Below, one piece after another: positions 42,046 to 52,196 of a DNA stretch of 64,000 bases. Source of the DNA: Spirochaetaceae bacterium. Lineage in GTDB: Bacteria; Spirochaetota; Spirochaetia; Treponematales; Treponemataceae. The stretch spans positions 124,001-188,000 of the forward strand of contig JAFQDD010000023.1 in NCBI GenBank assembly GCA_017416145.1, read 5' to 3'. Within the stretch, counting starts at the first letter, position 1; each line of letters starts with the position of its first letter. Made by a program: the position numbers and the translations under genes. Under the pieces are notes generated by a model. That model had not been told where the DNA came from. It saw only the letters and a program-made list of their open reading frames with translations, and made no database searches.

Positions 42046-43848
42046 CTAAATTGTGTACAACAAACTTCCTGTACAATTTTCTGAGCGAAGAACAGCACTT
42101 TCATCTCCTGCTAACATTCTTTCGCACAAATTGGCTCCCATTGGTTTTCCCATCAAAAAGCCTTGAATATTTTTACAATTTATAGCTTCCAAAACTTTTA
42201 GCTGCTCTGGATTTTCAACACCTTCTGCAATGGTATCCAAGCCCATTTTTGTAACAAGGGAAACTATCGCATTGGTAATGTCTGCTTCCTTGCTTTGTTC
42301 AGAAGATATGTTTGCAATGAATGATTTATCAATTTTCAAAGTTGTCAAAGGCAAAACTTGTAAATAACTTAAAGATGAATAACCAGTTCCAAAATCGTCC
42401 AAGGAAATTCCGATTCCCAATTCTTTGACACGACTTAGCAGTTCCACAGTATCTTCTATATTATCGATAAAAATTCCCTCAGTGATTTCAATTTCAATTT
42501 TTCGAGGGTCAATATTATGACGACGAATTGCAGAATTTAAATCAAACAAGAAAGTAGGATTTTTTAGTTGAATGGGAGACACATTTATTGACATAATTCC
42601 TTGGAAATTATATTCCCGCTGCCATTTTGCAAGATAATAGCAAGATTGATCCAAAACCCAATCTCCCAAAGGAATAATCAACTTTGATTCTTCCGCCATC
42701 GGAATAAACTGATCTGGTTTTATCCAGCCTAATTCTGAGTCGTACCAACGAACCAAAGCTTCAAAACCACGAAGAGTTTTTGTAGTAATATCAACCTGAG
42801 GCTGAAAATATAATTCTAAACAACTTGTATCGATGGCATTTGTCAATTTATTTTCTAAGCAAATTCGTTCGACAAACTTTTCTTGCATCAATTGTTCAAA
42901 GAAATAAACAGCATTTTTCCCGCTCTTTTTAACTTCATACATCGCCATATCAGCATATTGGAAAAGTTCATCAAGTTTTGTAGTGTCGTTTGGATACAAA
43001 GCGATTCCAGCAGAAATGTTAATATTAACCTTGTTCAATTCTTCAAGAACCGTATCTCCCACAGTTCCCATATAATCCCGAGAATAAACATTTGTTACAG
43101 AAAGCAAAAACTCATCTCCACCAAAACGATACACAGAAATATCTTTAGTACAAAGATTTTTTAGCACATTTGCAGTTCTTTGCAACAACTCATCCCCTGC
43201 TGTATGCCCCATAGAATCGTTTACTTTTTTTAGATTATCCACATCAATAACCATAATGGCGGCTTTTGTGTTGTTTTCAGAAGCATCTTTTACAATTTGC
43301 TCCAAATCCATCATCATTTTTGCACGATTTGGGATTTCAGTTAATTTATCGTAATATGCAATATGTTCAAGTTCTTTGTTTAAACTTTCGATTTTCTCAA
43401 GTTTGCTTTTCAAAGCTTGTTTTGACAACAATAATTCATCAGAAACAGCAGCCATACGCAGATTCTGATTTCGTAAAAGATTTTCTTTTTCCATAAATCG
43501 AGAAACATCTTGAAAAATAAACATCAAAATATCATCTTCGATTTCTGAAACATTAACCTTTAGCCACATATTCAATTCTGGAGAATAAAATTCCTGACTA
43601 ATTTCTTGATTTGATGAATAACTTGATTTTCCAACGCTAACAAAATCTACATTTGGAGATAAAATTTCAAAAAGACTGGATAAATTCATATCTTGATTTT
43701 TTCGAGATTTTATCATTTTTTCAAATTGATTATTTGAATATAAAACAGAAAAATCACTTATTTCATCGTTATGAAAAACTGGTCGAACCAAAACCACAGC
43801 ATCAGATAAATTAGAAATTATATTTTTAAAAACAGAAGATTTAATCAT
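42046..43848 (-). CDS. Cyclic-di-GMP protein with PAS-like, GGDEF and EAL domains
   Basis: 600 residues, no clear membrane helix. N-terminal about 1-120 is PAS-like sensory sequence; a short coil then joins a GGDEF domain (about 165-320; YRFGGDEFLLSV intact active site) and an EAL domain (about 335-580): GFEALVRWYD, SINVSPIQLKNP, EITEGIFI, LDDFGTGYSSL, KIDKSFI and TIAEGVEN. Both halves look competent, so it could make and break c-di-GMP, or one half may be regulatory. It is monocistronic. The start has no clear ribosome site. Confidence 0.94.
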   Translation of the reverse strand: MIKSSVFKNIISNLSDAVVLVRPVFHNDEISDFSVLYSNNQFEKMIKSRKNQDMNLSSLFEILSPNVDFVSVGKSSYSSNQEISQEFYSPELNMWLKVNVSEIEDDILMFIFQDVSRFMEKENLLRNQNLRMAAVSDELLLSKQALKSKLEKIESLNKELEHIAYYDKLTEIPNRAKMMMDLEQIVKDASENNTKAAIMVIDVDNLKKVNDSMGHTAGDELLQRTANVLKNLCTKDISVYRFGGDEFLLSVTNVYSRDYMGTVGDTVLEELNKVNINISAGIALYPNDTTKLDELFQYADMAMYEVKKSGKNAVYFFEQLMQEKFVERICLENKLTNAIDTSCLELYFQPQVDITTKTLRGFEALVRWYDSELGWIKPDQFIPMAEESKLIIPLGDWVLDQSCYYLAKWQREYNFQGIMSINVSPIQLKNPTFLFDLNSAIRRHNIDPRKIEIEITEGIFIDNIEDTVELLSRVKELGIGISLDDFGTGYSSLSYLQVLPLTTLKIDKSFIANISSEQSKEADITNAIVSLVTKMGLDTIAEGVENPEQLKVLEAINCKNIQGFLMGKPMGANLCERMLAGDESAVLRSENCTGSLLYTI

Positions 43849-44017
43849 TGTTCCATATCGTATACATAAAATTTACTCTCTCTTAATGTAAAAAATTACA
43901 ATTTTTCTTAATTTTATACGATTTATGAACTTTATGCAAACGAATTTTACGACATCTTTTTTCAATAATAATTACTTTATAAACCTCTATTTCCTACGGA
44001 AATCCCTAGAAATCCTA

Positions 44018-44046
44018 TTGAAAAACCTTGATTTTTAGCACATAAT
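44018..44046 (+). promoter_or_regulatory. Promoter at the DUF5312-like gene start
   Basis: TTGAAA (44018-44023), 17 nt, CATAAT (44041-44046), then 7 nt to the ATG at 44054. No ribosome site. Confidence 0.65.
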
Positions 44047-44053
44047 AGAACCT

Positions 44054-45571
44054 ATGGCAGGTGAAAATTTCTTTCAAAAACTTTTTTCGTCTTTCTTTGC
44101 AAACTCTGACCCAGCAGCAGAGAAAAAAAGACAACTTAAACAAATTGGCAAAGCTGTAGCAAAATCAAAATACAAGTTTTACAAAACTTCTTCTGGAGAG
44201 ATTTTAGCTCCTTTTGCAAAGTATTTTTATGATATTTACAAAGCTACAAGTCAAGCTCAAATTCTATTTTTAAATACTCAAAACAAAGAAATCTTTAAAA
44301 ATTGGGCTGTAAACTTTTACTTAGAAGATAAACAGCGAGAATCCATAGAAAACTTAAGTGAAGAAAAAATCACAGAATTTGCTAAATCTCAATCTTTTCA
44401 GGAAATAAAAGATAGAACAAAAGCTGAAATTGAAGTTTTAACTGCTTTTTTTACTCCAGAAGTTGTTACAAAAATCGACACACTTTATACTCGATTAACT
44501 GTTTTTGCAGCTTTTGTAAGTTATGATTATTACTTTTTGCTAAAAAAATTCGATTCATCACTTCGAGAAAGAGAATTTTCTGGTAGTGTAAAATTCGACA
44601 ATATAAACGCAGAATACTTAACAGACGATTTGAAAGAATTTGTTTCCGTTGCTTATGCTATTCCACTAGATAATTTGTTATGGAACGACGTTTTTGAAAT
44701 GCTCAAGCAAAATCGTGGCGTAACTCCTATGGCACCAAATCTTTGGAACAAAATTCTTGCTAGAATCAAAGATTTACGAGTTAGTGGCATTTTGGAAATG
44801 TTGATTCAGCTTTCTTCTAGCGATCCAAATTATAAAGTTATAGAAAGTCAAAAATTAGAGCGAATCGCAGAGCCTTACTACGAAAAAATAAAAGACACAG
44901 CTGAAAAAACCATCAAAAAACTAGAAAAACAACAAAAAGACGGCAAAAAGTCTCAGTTGGCAGTCCAAGTTTTTGGTTCAGAAAATGTTATTCGCCTAAA
45001 GCATTACACAGAAAATAACGGTATCGCTTTTACAAAGAAACGCCTTGCTGGATACAAATATGCGGCTCCGTTAAACTACTTAAAAGCATTTTTAATTGAT
45101 TACATAAAAAAAGATTTGCGAGATTTTTGCGATTTAGTTTTGGTTCGCGGAAAATGGACAACCACAGCTCTCGCTTCTCCTTTGTCAGATGCCTACAACG
45201 CTTTACTAGAAACTTCTGATACAATTACAGCCTTTGATAACCGACTTTCCGAAGATGGAGAATACGGAGCAAAATTCAAAAATTACATTATCAGAGTAGA
45301 CAGAGATATCGAAGCCCAAAAAGTTATGATGTCTTTATTGGATGATGTAAACACAGATGCAAAGGACTTGGTTGCAGAATCTTCCAAAAAACTTATTGTG
45401 GTTGGAAAAACCATAAAAGCTTTGTTAGAAGATCACGAAAAACAAAGACCAGAAATGCTCATAAACTGGAAAGAAATCGATAGATTTGCTGAAACTCCAA
45501 TAAAAGATATGGGAGTTGATTTATACAAAAAAATCTATTTATTCGTTTCTCTAATGCAAATGTACGTATAA
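44054..45571 (+). CDS. Spirochaetal helical protein (DUF5312-like)
   Basis: 505 residues, charged, mostly helical, with no signal peptide. The opening ENFFQKLFSSFF and the body resemble, from memory, the spirochaete-restricted DUF5312 family; I cannot verify this. No catalytic motif seen. It is followed 28 bp later by a barrel gene, so they may be co-transcribed. The ATG comes 7 nt after a good promoter. Confidence 0.65.
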   Translation: MAGENFFQKLFSSFFANSDPAAEKKRQLKQIGKAVAKSKYKFYKTSSGEILAPFAKYFYDIYKATSQAQILFLNTQNKEIFKNWAVNFYLEDKQRESIENLSEEKITEFAKSQSFQEIKDRTKAEIEVLTAFFTPEVVTKIDTLYTRLTVFAAFVSYDYYFLLKKFDSSLREREFSGSVKFDNINAEYLTDDLKEFVSVAYAIPLDNLLWNDVFEMLKQNRGVTPMAPNLWNKILARIKDLRVSGILEMLIQLSSSDPNYKVIESQKLERIAEPYYEKIKDTAEKTIKKLEKQQKDGKKSQLAVQVFGSENVIRLKHYTENNGIAFTKKRLAGYKYAAPLNYLKAFLIDYIKKDLRDFCDLVLVRGKWTTTALASPLSDAYNALLETSDTITAFDNRLSEDGEYGAKFKNYIIRVDRDIEAQKVMMSLLDDVNTDAKDLVAESSKKLIVVGKTIKALLEDHEKQRPEMLINWKEIDRFAETPIKDMGVDLYKKIYLFVSLMQMYV

Positions 45572-45599
45572 TTTTTCATTTCAAAAAAAAGGTTTGTCT

Positions 45600-47315
45600 A
45601 TGAAAAAAGTTTTTTCGTTTTTACTTTTGATTTTGGTGTTTACAAATTTAAATGCACAAGTTGTAAATGATGGACAACTTCTAAAAAGTGATTTTTGGAT
45701 TTATCAAGATTTAGAAACTCTCTCTCTTGAATCTAAAGAAGTTCTCTTTTGGGATACAACGCCTGTTTCCGTTGGAGAAATTAAGTTTTATCTAAAACAA
45801 CTTGATTACGAAAAACTTTCTCAAAATGGAAAAGACTTATACAACAAAGTTTATGATTATTTGTACACAACTTCCTACATCGGGAAAAAAAACTTACAAT
45901 CTCAAGGAATAGAAAAAGATTCCTCTACAAGATTTTCTGTAGGAATTGATTTTAATCCAGAAGTGTATTTTAGGACAAACAAAGATATCCAATCATCAGT
46001 TCAATATTATTACGAGAATTGGCCTTTATCCGCTCCAATCAAATTTGGGGTTTCCGATTATGTTTGCTTAGAATTGGATTTTTTCTTAGGTAAAAATTAT
46101 TATTCATCTACATCAACAGATTCTTTTACAAATATTCCATTAAGTGGTGGTGATATTGAGTACGAATTTCCAAGATTTGCTTACGGTAGTTTTGGAAAAA
46201 CCTATGAAGATTGGGGATACAATTTTACAATTGGAAAAGAAGGTTTTTCTATTGGAAACACAACCCTTGGCTCAATAATTTACAATTCTACATTTGAGAC
46301 AGACGCTTATTCTGTTGCATCTGTGTATTCTCCAAAATTTAAATACAACTTAATATTTAGCCAAGTAACTCACAAAAGTTTTTTATATCTTCACAATTTT
46401 AATGTAAAAATTCTTCCAAATTTAAAATTCAGCATAACAGAAGGTGGTCTTCGAGAAGGTCCAATCGAGTTAAAATATTTTAACCCAACAATGATTATCC
46501 ACTCTTTCTATGGAGCCGACATTTACAAAACTGAAGAAGAATACAATCTAAATCGGCACTATTCTTCATATTTAGGATTTACATTAGATTACAATCCTGT
46601 GAAAAATTTACGTCTTTATTGTTTGTATGCTATGACAGAAATGCAGCTCCCTGGTGAAAGAAATAGCTCCTATGGCTCACTTTTGCCAAACGGAATCGGA
46701 TTACAAGGGGGAATTGATTTTTCACATCCAAGTGGCTCAAAAGGCTTTTACGTTGGAAATATCGAAGCTGTTTACACTTGTCCATATTTATATTTAAAAC
46801 AAAGTCCTGATTGGTCTTTGGTAAAATTACGTTTTGACAAAATGAATGCTTCAAATCCTGTGGTTTCTTGGATTGGTTCTCCTTTTGGACCAGATACTTT
46901 TGCTCTAACTTTGAGTTTTGGGTATACACAGCCACAAAAATGGTCTGCAAAAGCAGGATATTTACTTACCATGAAAGGTGAAATTGACGGTAAAACTATC
47001 CAAGAAAAACTTCCTCTAAAATCTGAAAAGGACAATCCAAATGCCGAAAAATATCCTGCATATTATCCAACAGTTTTACACGAGCTTGGATATTTGACAG
47101 AAGAAGAAGCTCGAGAACGTGCACAAGTTCAAGGTTTATCTGGCATTATTCAATATAGAAATGATGTTTCAATTTCTGGAGAATATTGGTTTTCCGAAAA
47201 ACTTAAAGCCAATGCAGAAGGAATTTATACCTTTGTTTTCAACAATAATCATAAAAAAAATGATTTCCAACAAGGATTTGAGCTAAAACTTTCTTGTAGT
47301 TATAATATTTTCTAG
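45600..47315 (+). CDS. Putative outer-membrane barrel (Wzi-like possible)
   Basis: 571 residues. The signal ends LVFTNLNAQVVNDG. A helical N-terminal part (about 25-100: FWIYQDLETLSLESKEVLFW) precedes a barrel with many aromatic strands ending FELKLSCSYNIF. The arrangement recalls capsule-assembly Wzi-type barrels (PF14052), which is uncertain. A weak AAAAAGGTTT precedes the ATG at 45600. It lies 28 bp after the DUF5312-like gene. Confidence 0.7.
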   Translation: MKKVFSFLLLILVFTNLNAQVVNDGQLLKSDFWIYQDLETLSLESKEVLFWDTTPVSVGEIKFYLKQLDYEKLSQNGKDLYNKVYDYLYTTSYIGKKNLQSQGIEKDSSTRFSVGIDFNPEVYFRTNKDIQSSVQYYYENWPLSAPIKFGVSDYVCLELDFFLGKNYYSSTSTDSFTNIPLSGGDIEYEFPRFAYGSFGKTYEDWGYNFTIGKEGFSIGNTTLGSIIYNSTFETDAYSVASVYSPKFKYNLIFSQVTHKSFLYLHNFNVKILPNLKFSITEGGLREGPIELKYFNPTMIIHSFYGADIYKTEEEYNLNRHYSSYLGFTLDYNPVKNLRLYCLYAMTEMQLPGERNSSYGSLLPNGIGLQGGIDFSHPSGSKGFYVGNIEAVYTCPYLYLKQSPDWSLVKLRFDKMNASNPVVSWIGSPFGPDTFALTLSFGYTQPQKWSAKAGYLLTMKGEIDGKTIQEKLPLKSEKDNPNAEKYPAYYPTVLHELGYLTEEEARERAQVQGLSGIIQYRNDVSISGEYWFSEKLKANAEGIYTFVFNNNHKKNDFQQGFELKLSCSYNIF

Positions 47316-47354
47316 ATTTTACGCTAAAAATTCAAAATTTTGTAAATCTTTATA

Positions 47355-47367
47355 TAGTATTTATTAT
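47355..47367 (+). promoter_or_regulatory. -10 element at the recQ start
   Basis: TAGTAT (47355-47360) is followed by 7 nt and the ATG at 47368; the -35 is weak (TTCAAA). No ribosome site. Confidence 0.4.
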
Positions 47368-48966
47368 ATGAAGATTTACATAAAAAAGTTATTGTCTGTT
47401 TTTTCAAAGAAAAAGGATTTTTTTCCTCAGGATTCTGATACTCTCTTAGAAAACTCAGAAGACTTCACTCCTGTTTTTGCTGAAAAAACTGACAATCCCC
47501 TTGAAAACGATGACTTTATCTTAGAAACTGCACAAAAAGCCTTTGGTATCACCTATTTATATCCCTGGCAAAGATTAGTAATCGCAAATATTCTAGAACC
47601 AGAAAACGAAAATAGCCAACAAATCGTCTTGCTTCCCACAGGAGCTGGAAAATCTATGTGTTTTTTGGTTCCTGCCCTAGTGTTTGAAGGTGCTACGCTG
47701 ATTTTGTATCCACTTTTAGCTTTAATGCAAGACCAAGAGCGTCGTATGCAGGAAGGGAATTTGTCGGCTGTTACTTTTCGTGGCGGTCAGAGTCCAGAAG
47801 AACGGGCTGAAAAAATTCAAGCTATAAAAGAGGGAAAAGCAAAGGTCATTCTTGCAAATCCAGAAGTTTTGCAATCAAAAAATCTTATTGAACAACTAAA
47901 AAGCTGCAACATTTCCCATATCGCCATAGACGAAGCCCATTGTGTTTCTGAATGGGGAGACACTTTTCGCCCAGCTTATCTGACTCTAGGAGCAATCATC
48001 AAAGAACTAAATATTAGTCGAGTAACAGCTTTTACAGCCACCGCAAGTCCAGTTGTTTTGGAGCGAATAAATCAAGTTTTATTTGAGGGGAATGGTCACA
48101 TTGTACGAAGCGAAGCAGACAGACCAAATATCCATTATTATGTCCATTATGCTCATTGCAAAGAAAAAGCTGTGTTAAGATTAGCAGAAAAAGAAGAAAA
48201 ACCCTTGCTAATTTTTTGTAGTTCAAGAAACAACGCAGAACAAATGGCTCACCTTTTGCAAGAACAATTACGGGTTTTGCATCCTGAAGAAAAACAATCT
48301 GTCAGCTTTTATCACGCTGGTCTTTCAAAAGAAGAAAAAACCTCTATCGAAAAATGGTTTTATCCCCACAAAAAAGGAATGATGGCCTGTACTTGTGCTT
48401 TTGGTATGGGAGTTGATAAAAAAGATATAAAAACTGTAATCCACCTAGATCCGCCCCAAACGGCAGAAAGTTTTATCCAAGAAGCAGGAAGAGGCGGCAG
48501 AGATGGTTCTATTGCAAAATCAATTTTGGTTTGGAGTCCCGAAGATAGCCGAAAATACAATAAATTTCCAGAAAAAAGTCGTGAGAGAGTATTGCTGGAT
48601 TTTGCCACCACAAAAGTTTGCCGCCGACAAGTTTTGTTGGACGCTCTTGGTGCAGAACAAGCTCCTTGTAAAGGCTGTGATAATTGCCTAGGAATATCTA
48701 TTCACGAGGAATATGAAAATATTAAGATTTTCAATTTTTTGAAAAAATACAAAAATATGTATACACGAAGTGAATTGGCAGAAAAACTTGCTGCTAAAGA
48801 AGTCGCTCTACCCTACGGACTTTTAGCAAACGAATATGATGATATTATCAAGCATCTTCAGTATCAAAATAAACTTTCAAAAGGATTGATAAAAATAATT
48901 TCTACAAAAATTAAAAAGTCATATCCAAAGAAAAATCAATCAACAACATCTCCTCCATCTTCATAG
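47368..48966 (+). CDS. RecQ-family ATP-dependent DNA helicase
   Basis: 532 residues, a compact RecQ. After a charged N-terminal stretch (about 1-55) come motif I LLPTGAGKSMCFL, the DEAH box AIDEAHCVSEWGDTFRP, TAFTATASP (III), then GLSKEEKTSIEKWF, CAFGMGVDKKDIKTVIH and the EAGRGGRDG motif VI. A zinc cluster (CRRQVLLDALGAEQAPCKGCDNC) supports RecQ. No HRDC domain is present. It unwinds 3'-5' in repair and fork restart. The gene's last 31 bp overlap the convergent small membrane protein gene. Confidence 0.93.
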   Translation: MKIYIKKLLSVFSKKKDFFPQDSDTLLENSEDFTPVFAEKTDNPLENDDFILETAQKAFGITYLYPWQRLVIANILEPENENSQQIVLLPTGAGKSMCFLVPALVFEGATLILYPLLALMQDQERRMQEGNLSAVTFRGGQSPEERAEKIQAIKEGKAKVILANPEVLQSKNLIEQLKSCNISHIAIDEAHCVSEWGDTFRPAYLTLGAIIKELNISRVTAFTATASPVVLERINQVLFEGNGHIVRSEADRPNIHYYVHYAHCKEKAVLRLAEKEEKPLLIFCSSRNNAEQMAHLLQEQLRVLHPEEKQSVSFYHAGLSKEEKTSIEKWFYPHKKGMMACTCAFGMGVDKKDIKTVIHLDPPQTAESFIQEAGRGGRDGSIAKSILVWSPEDSRKYNKFPEKSRERVLLDFATTKVCRRQVLLDALGAEQAPCKGCDNCLGISIHEEYENIKIFNFLKKYKNMYTRSELAEKLAAKEVALPYGLLANEYDDIIKHLQYQNKLSKGLIKIISTKIKKSYPKKNQSTTSPPSS

Positions 48967-49169
48967 CCCTCCTCTTCTGTTTCGCTAGATTCATTTTTAG
49001 GATCTGAAGATGATTGGGTAACTTTTTTTTGCTTTGGAGGTTTAGGACGTTTTCTGTAACTGATAATATAATTCACAAAATTTAAATACAGCACAACCGC
49101 AACCACAGCAATTATCACGTATTTGTTTTTGAGAACAGCTACAATCACATCCCAAACAGACATATCCAT
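48936..49169 (-). CDS. Small single-helix membrane protein
   Basis: 77 residues: one membrane helix (NKYVIIAVVAVVLYLNFV), then a basic patch (SYRKRPKPPKQKK) and an acidic Ser/Glu-rich tail. The ATG at 49169 has GGAGAG upstream. Its 3' end overlaps the end of recQ tail-to-tail by 31 bp. Function unknown. Confidence 0.72.
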   Translation of the reverse strand: MDMSVWDVIVAVLKNKYVIIAVVAVVLYLNFVNYIISYRKRPKPPKQKKVTQSSSDPKNESSETEEEGYEDGGDVVD

Positions 49170-49224
49170 TCTTTCTCTCCTAAGCAATTACCAAAATTTC
49201 ACATTTGATTTTATATCAATTTGT

Positions 49225-50694
49225 TTATTTTGCTTTGTTTCCAAGATTTTTAATTGTTACAAGCAAAGAATCAAGTTTTTCATGAGTAATGAGCGGATTT
49301 AGCAGTGTGAACTTTAAGCAAACACCGCCGTTAGAAACTGTTTGCCCAATAACAACACCTTCGTCGTGGATTAGGCTTCGTCTAACTTTTTTGTTTACTT
49401 CATCTCGCTCTGCATTTCCACAGAAAGAAGAAGAAAGTCTAAATACCACAGAACTGATTTCAGGATTTGTAACCACGTCAAAGTCAGAATCGGCTGCAAG
49501 TTTTTCGTAAAGATATTGAGCATTTTCCATACTTGTAGAAATCAACTTTGACCAACCTTCCACTCCACGAGTTTGGAAAGAAACCCAAACTTTTAGAGCA
49601 TCAAAACGGCGAGTTGTTTGAATTGATTTGTCTACAAGGTTTGTGTATCCGTCTTCTTCATCCTCAGTTCTGTTTAGATAATCGGCATGAATTGTTAAGG
49701 CTTCAAAGTTTTTTCCATCTGCCAATAAAACAGCACTACAGCTAATTGGCATTAAAAACATTTTATGAAAATCCAAAGTAATAGAATTACACAAAGAAAG
49801 ATTTGCAACTCTATCTTTATATTTTGTAGACATTACAACTCCACTTCCGTAAGCTGCGTCTGCGTGGAACCACATATTGTGCTTTTTACAAAGTTCAGCA
49901 ATTTTATCAAGTGGATCAATACTTCCAAAATCTGTAGTTCCAACTGTTCCAACTACACAAAATGGAATATTTCCAGCTGCAATATCATCTTCAATCAATT
50001 TTTGTAAAGCTACAGCATCCATCTTTTTTCGGTCATCAACTGGAACTTTTACAACACACTCGTAGCCAAGACCAAGCATGTGAGCTGATTTTTCCATAGA
50101 AAAGTGAGAAATACAAGATGTGTAAAGGCGGAATTTTTTGAAGTTTTCAGGCAACCCGTATTTTTTCACGTCGTGATGCAAAACTGTGTTACAAAACCAG
50201 TCTCTAGCCACAAGCAAAGCTGTTTCATTTGATTGAGAACCACCAGAAGTAAAAACACCGTCTGGATTATTTCCTGCTTTATCTAAGCCAAAAAGTGAGC
50301 AAAGTTTTTTCACAACTACAGTTTCAATTTCAGTTGCTACAGGAGATTGATCCCAAGAATCCATAGATTGATTGTAAGTTGCAATAATCAATTCAGAAGC
50401 AATTGTTTCAACAAGTGATGGACCATGTAAGTGCGCCATATAATTTTGAGAAGGAGTGCGTAAAAAATATGGAAGAACTTTTTCCTTTAAGCGTGAAAAA
50501 ACTTCATCAAAACCAAGACCTTGTTCTGGCAAAAGTTCATCAACTTCAATAATTTTTTGAAGTTCTTGAGGAGTTGGACCTGCATAAGCCTTTCCGTCCA
50601 CAAAAGTTTCTGTAATAGCCTTTGCCACATTATTGATAATTTCTAGATAATCATCTTTGTTTTGTTGATTTTGAGTTAAAAAAACGCTTTCCAT
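49225..50694 (-). CDS. ddc: L-2,4-diaminobutyrate decarboxylase
   Basis: 489 residues of the group II PLP decarboxylases. Seen: the substrate-side segment YMAHLHGPSLVETIASE, GVFTSGGSQSNETALL, the HADAAYGSG motif (PLP Asp) and the PLP lysine in LDFHKMFLMPI. Combined with the aminotransferase gene next door the most specific call is the diaminobutyrate enzyme, making 1,3-diaminopropane; glutamate or tyrosine decarboxylase is possible from sequence alone. A GGAAGG precedes the ATG. A terminator-like hairpin separates the two genes. Confidence 0.88.
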   Translation of the reverse strand: MESVFLTQNQQNKDDYLEIINNVAKAITETFVDGKAYAGPTPQELQKIIEVDELLPEQGLGFDEVFSRLKEKVLPYFLRTPSQNYMAHLHGPSLVETIASELIIATYNQSMDSWDQSPVATEIETVVVKKLCSLFGLDKAGNNPDGVFTSGGSQSNETALLVARDWFCNTVLHHDVKKYGLPENFKKFRLYTSCISHFSMEKSAHMLGLGYECVVKVPVDDRKKMDAVALQKLIEDDIAAGNIPFCVVGTVGTTDFGSIDPLDKIAELCKKHNMWFHADAAYGSGVVMSTKYKDRVANLSLCNSITLDFHKMFLMPISCSAVLLADGKNFEALTIHADYLNRTEDEEDGYTNLVDKSIQTTRRFDALKVWVSFQTRGVEGWSKLISTSMENAQYLYEKLAADSDFDVVTNPEISSVVFRLSSSFCGNAERDEVNKKVRRSLIHDEGVVIGQTVSNGGVCLKFTLLNPLITHEKLDSLLVTIKNLGNKAK

Positions 50695-50772
50695 AAACCT
50701 TCCTTGTTTTTTAGTTTTCTTTATAGATTCATTGATAAAAAAATGATATTGGGATTTTCCCTAGTTTACGTA

Positions 50773-50813
50773 AAAAAAACCTGCCAACTAGTTTCCTAAT
50801 CAGCAGGTTTTTC
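50773..50813 (-). terminator. Hairpin between dat and ddc
   Basis: On the minus strand AAAAACCTGC pairs with GCAGGTTTTT and the T run is strong. It should lower ddc transcription relative to dat unless ddc has its own promoter. Confidence 0.8.
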
Positions 50814-50834
50814 TAGTATAGATATATTATAGAT

Positions 50835-52196
50835 TTATTCGTATTCCTTAGCAACCTGTAAAACCACTTTTTCAAAGATATCCATAGCAGTATTTATTTC
50901 GTCTTTTGTGATATTTAAAGCACACAAACAACGCATAACGCTTCCACCACGTCCACCTTTTTCTGCCACAAATCCGTTTTCAAAACATATTTTTTGAACT
51001 TTTGCAGCAATTTCGCCAGAAGTTGGTAAAGAACCAATTCCATCTGGTTGACCTTTAGGATTTACAAATTCGGTTCCAATCATTAGACCTTTTGCTCTAA
51101 CATCACCAATAATCTTAGTTTTTGCTTTTAGAGCAAGTAATCTTTCTTCAATGATTTTTCCCTTTTCTCTAACTTCTTCTAGGAATTCTGGCTTTGATAC
51201 TCTGTTCATTACCACAGTTCCAGCAGCCATAGCCAACTGATTTCCGCGGAATGTACCAGCGTGAGCACCTTGTTCCCACTTATCAAGCTTTTTGTTGTAA
51301 ATTACAACAGAAAGTGGCTGAGAACCACCAATTGCCTTAGAAGCAAGGATTACATCTGGAACAATACCAGCATATTCAAATGCAAAGAATTTTCCAGAAC
51401 GACCAATTCCACATTGAATTTCATCCACAATCATTGGGATATCTAATTCTTGTGTAACACGGCGAATTGTTTGTAGGAATTCTACAGGAGCTGGAATAAC
51501 TCCGCCTTCGCCTTGAATTGGCTCAATAATAACAGCAGCAGGTTTTGTAATACCAGATTCTGGGTCTTTTAGTACGTGTTCAAAATATGTACAAGCAGCT
51601 TTTACACCAGCTTCTCCACCAAGACCAAATGGACAACGGTATGAATATGGATATGGGAAGAAATGCACATCAGGCATTAATCCGTGAACTTTGTTTTTAG
51701 CAGTAAGATTTCCAGTTAAAGCTAAAGCTCCGTGGCCCATTCCGTGGTATCCACCTTGAAAAGCGATAACAGAAGTTCTTCCAGTTGCAGTTTTACATAA
51801 TTTTAAAGCTGCATCTACCGCATCTGTTCCAGAAGGACTACAAAATTGAACTTTTGCATTGTCCTTAAGCTCTCCGGGTAACAAAGAAAGCAATGTGTGC
51901 ACAAACTTGTCTTTAACTGGTGTAGTTAAGTCCAAAGTGTGTAGCGGGGCGTCCCCGGTTAGAAGATCCACCATGGTCTGATTGATTTCAGAATCATTGT
52001 GGCCAAGTGCAAGAGTTCCAGCTCCGCACAAAAAATCCAGATACTTGTTTCCTTCAACGTCTGTAACCCAAGATCCCTTTGCCTTTGCAATTGCAAATGG
52101 GAACTTTCTAGGATAACTACGAGCGTTGGATTCTGTTAACTCCTGTCTGGTAATGTAATACTGATTGGTGTATTCAGATTCGTTTTTCTGAACCAT
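50835..52196 (-). CDS. dat: Diaminobutyrate-2-oxoglutarate aminotransferase
   Basis: 453 residues of class III PLP aminotransferases. Seen: DFLCGAGTLALGHND, FCSPSGTDAVDAALKLCKTATGR, FQGGYHGMGHGALALTG, IVDEIQCGIGRSGKFFAFE and the PLP lysine in LASKAIGGSQPLSVVIY. It makes 2,4-diaminobutyrate from aspartate semialdehyde and glutamate. Its neighbour is the matching decarboxylase, as in the dat-ddc pairs of Acinetobacter and Vibrio, so 1,3-diaminopropane is the likely product. GGAG precedes the ATG. No ectoine or norspermidine genes are nearby. Confidence 0.92.
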   Translation of the reverse strand: MVQKNESEYTNQYYITRQELTESNARSYPRKFPFAIAKAKGSWVTDVEGNKYLDFLCGAGTLALGHNDSEINQTMVDLLTGDAPLHTLDLTTPVKDKFVHTLLSLLPGELKDNAKVQFCSPSGTDAVDAALKLCKTATGRTSVIAFQGGYHGMGHGALALTGNLTAKNKVHGLMPDVHFFPYPYSYRCPFGLGGEAGVKAACTYFEHVLKDPESGITKPAAVIIEPIQGEGGVIPAPVEFLQTIRRVTQELDIPMIVDEIQCGIGRSGKFFAFEYAGIVPDVILASKAIGGSQPLSVVIYNKKLDKWEQGAHAGTFRGNQLAMAAGTVVMNRVSKPEFLEEVREKGKIIEERLLALKAKTKIIGDVRAKGLMIGTEFVNPKGQPDGIGSLPTSGEIAAKVQKICFENGFVAEKGGRGGSVMRCLCALNITKDEINTAMDIFEKVVLQVAKEYE

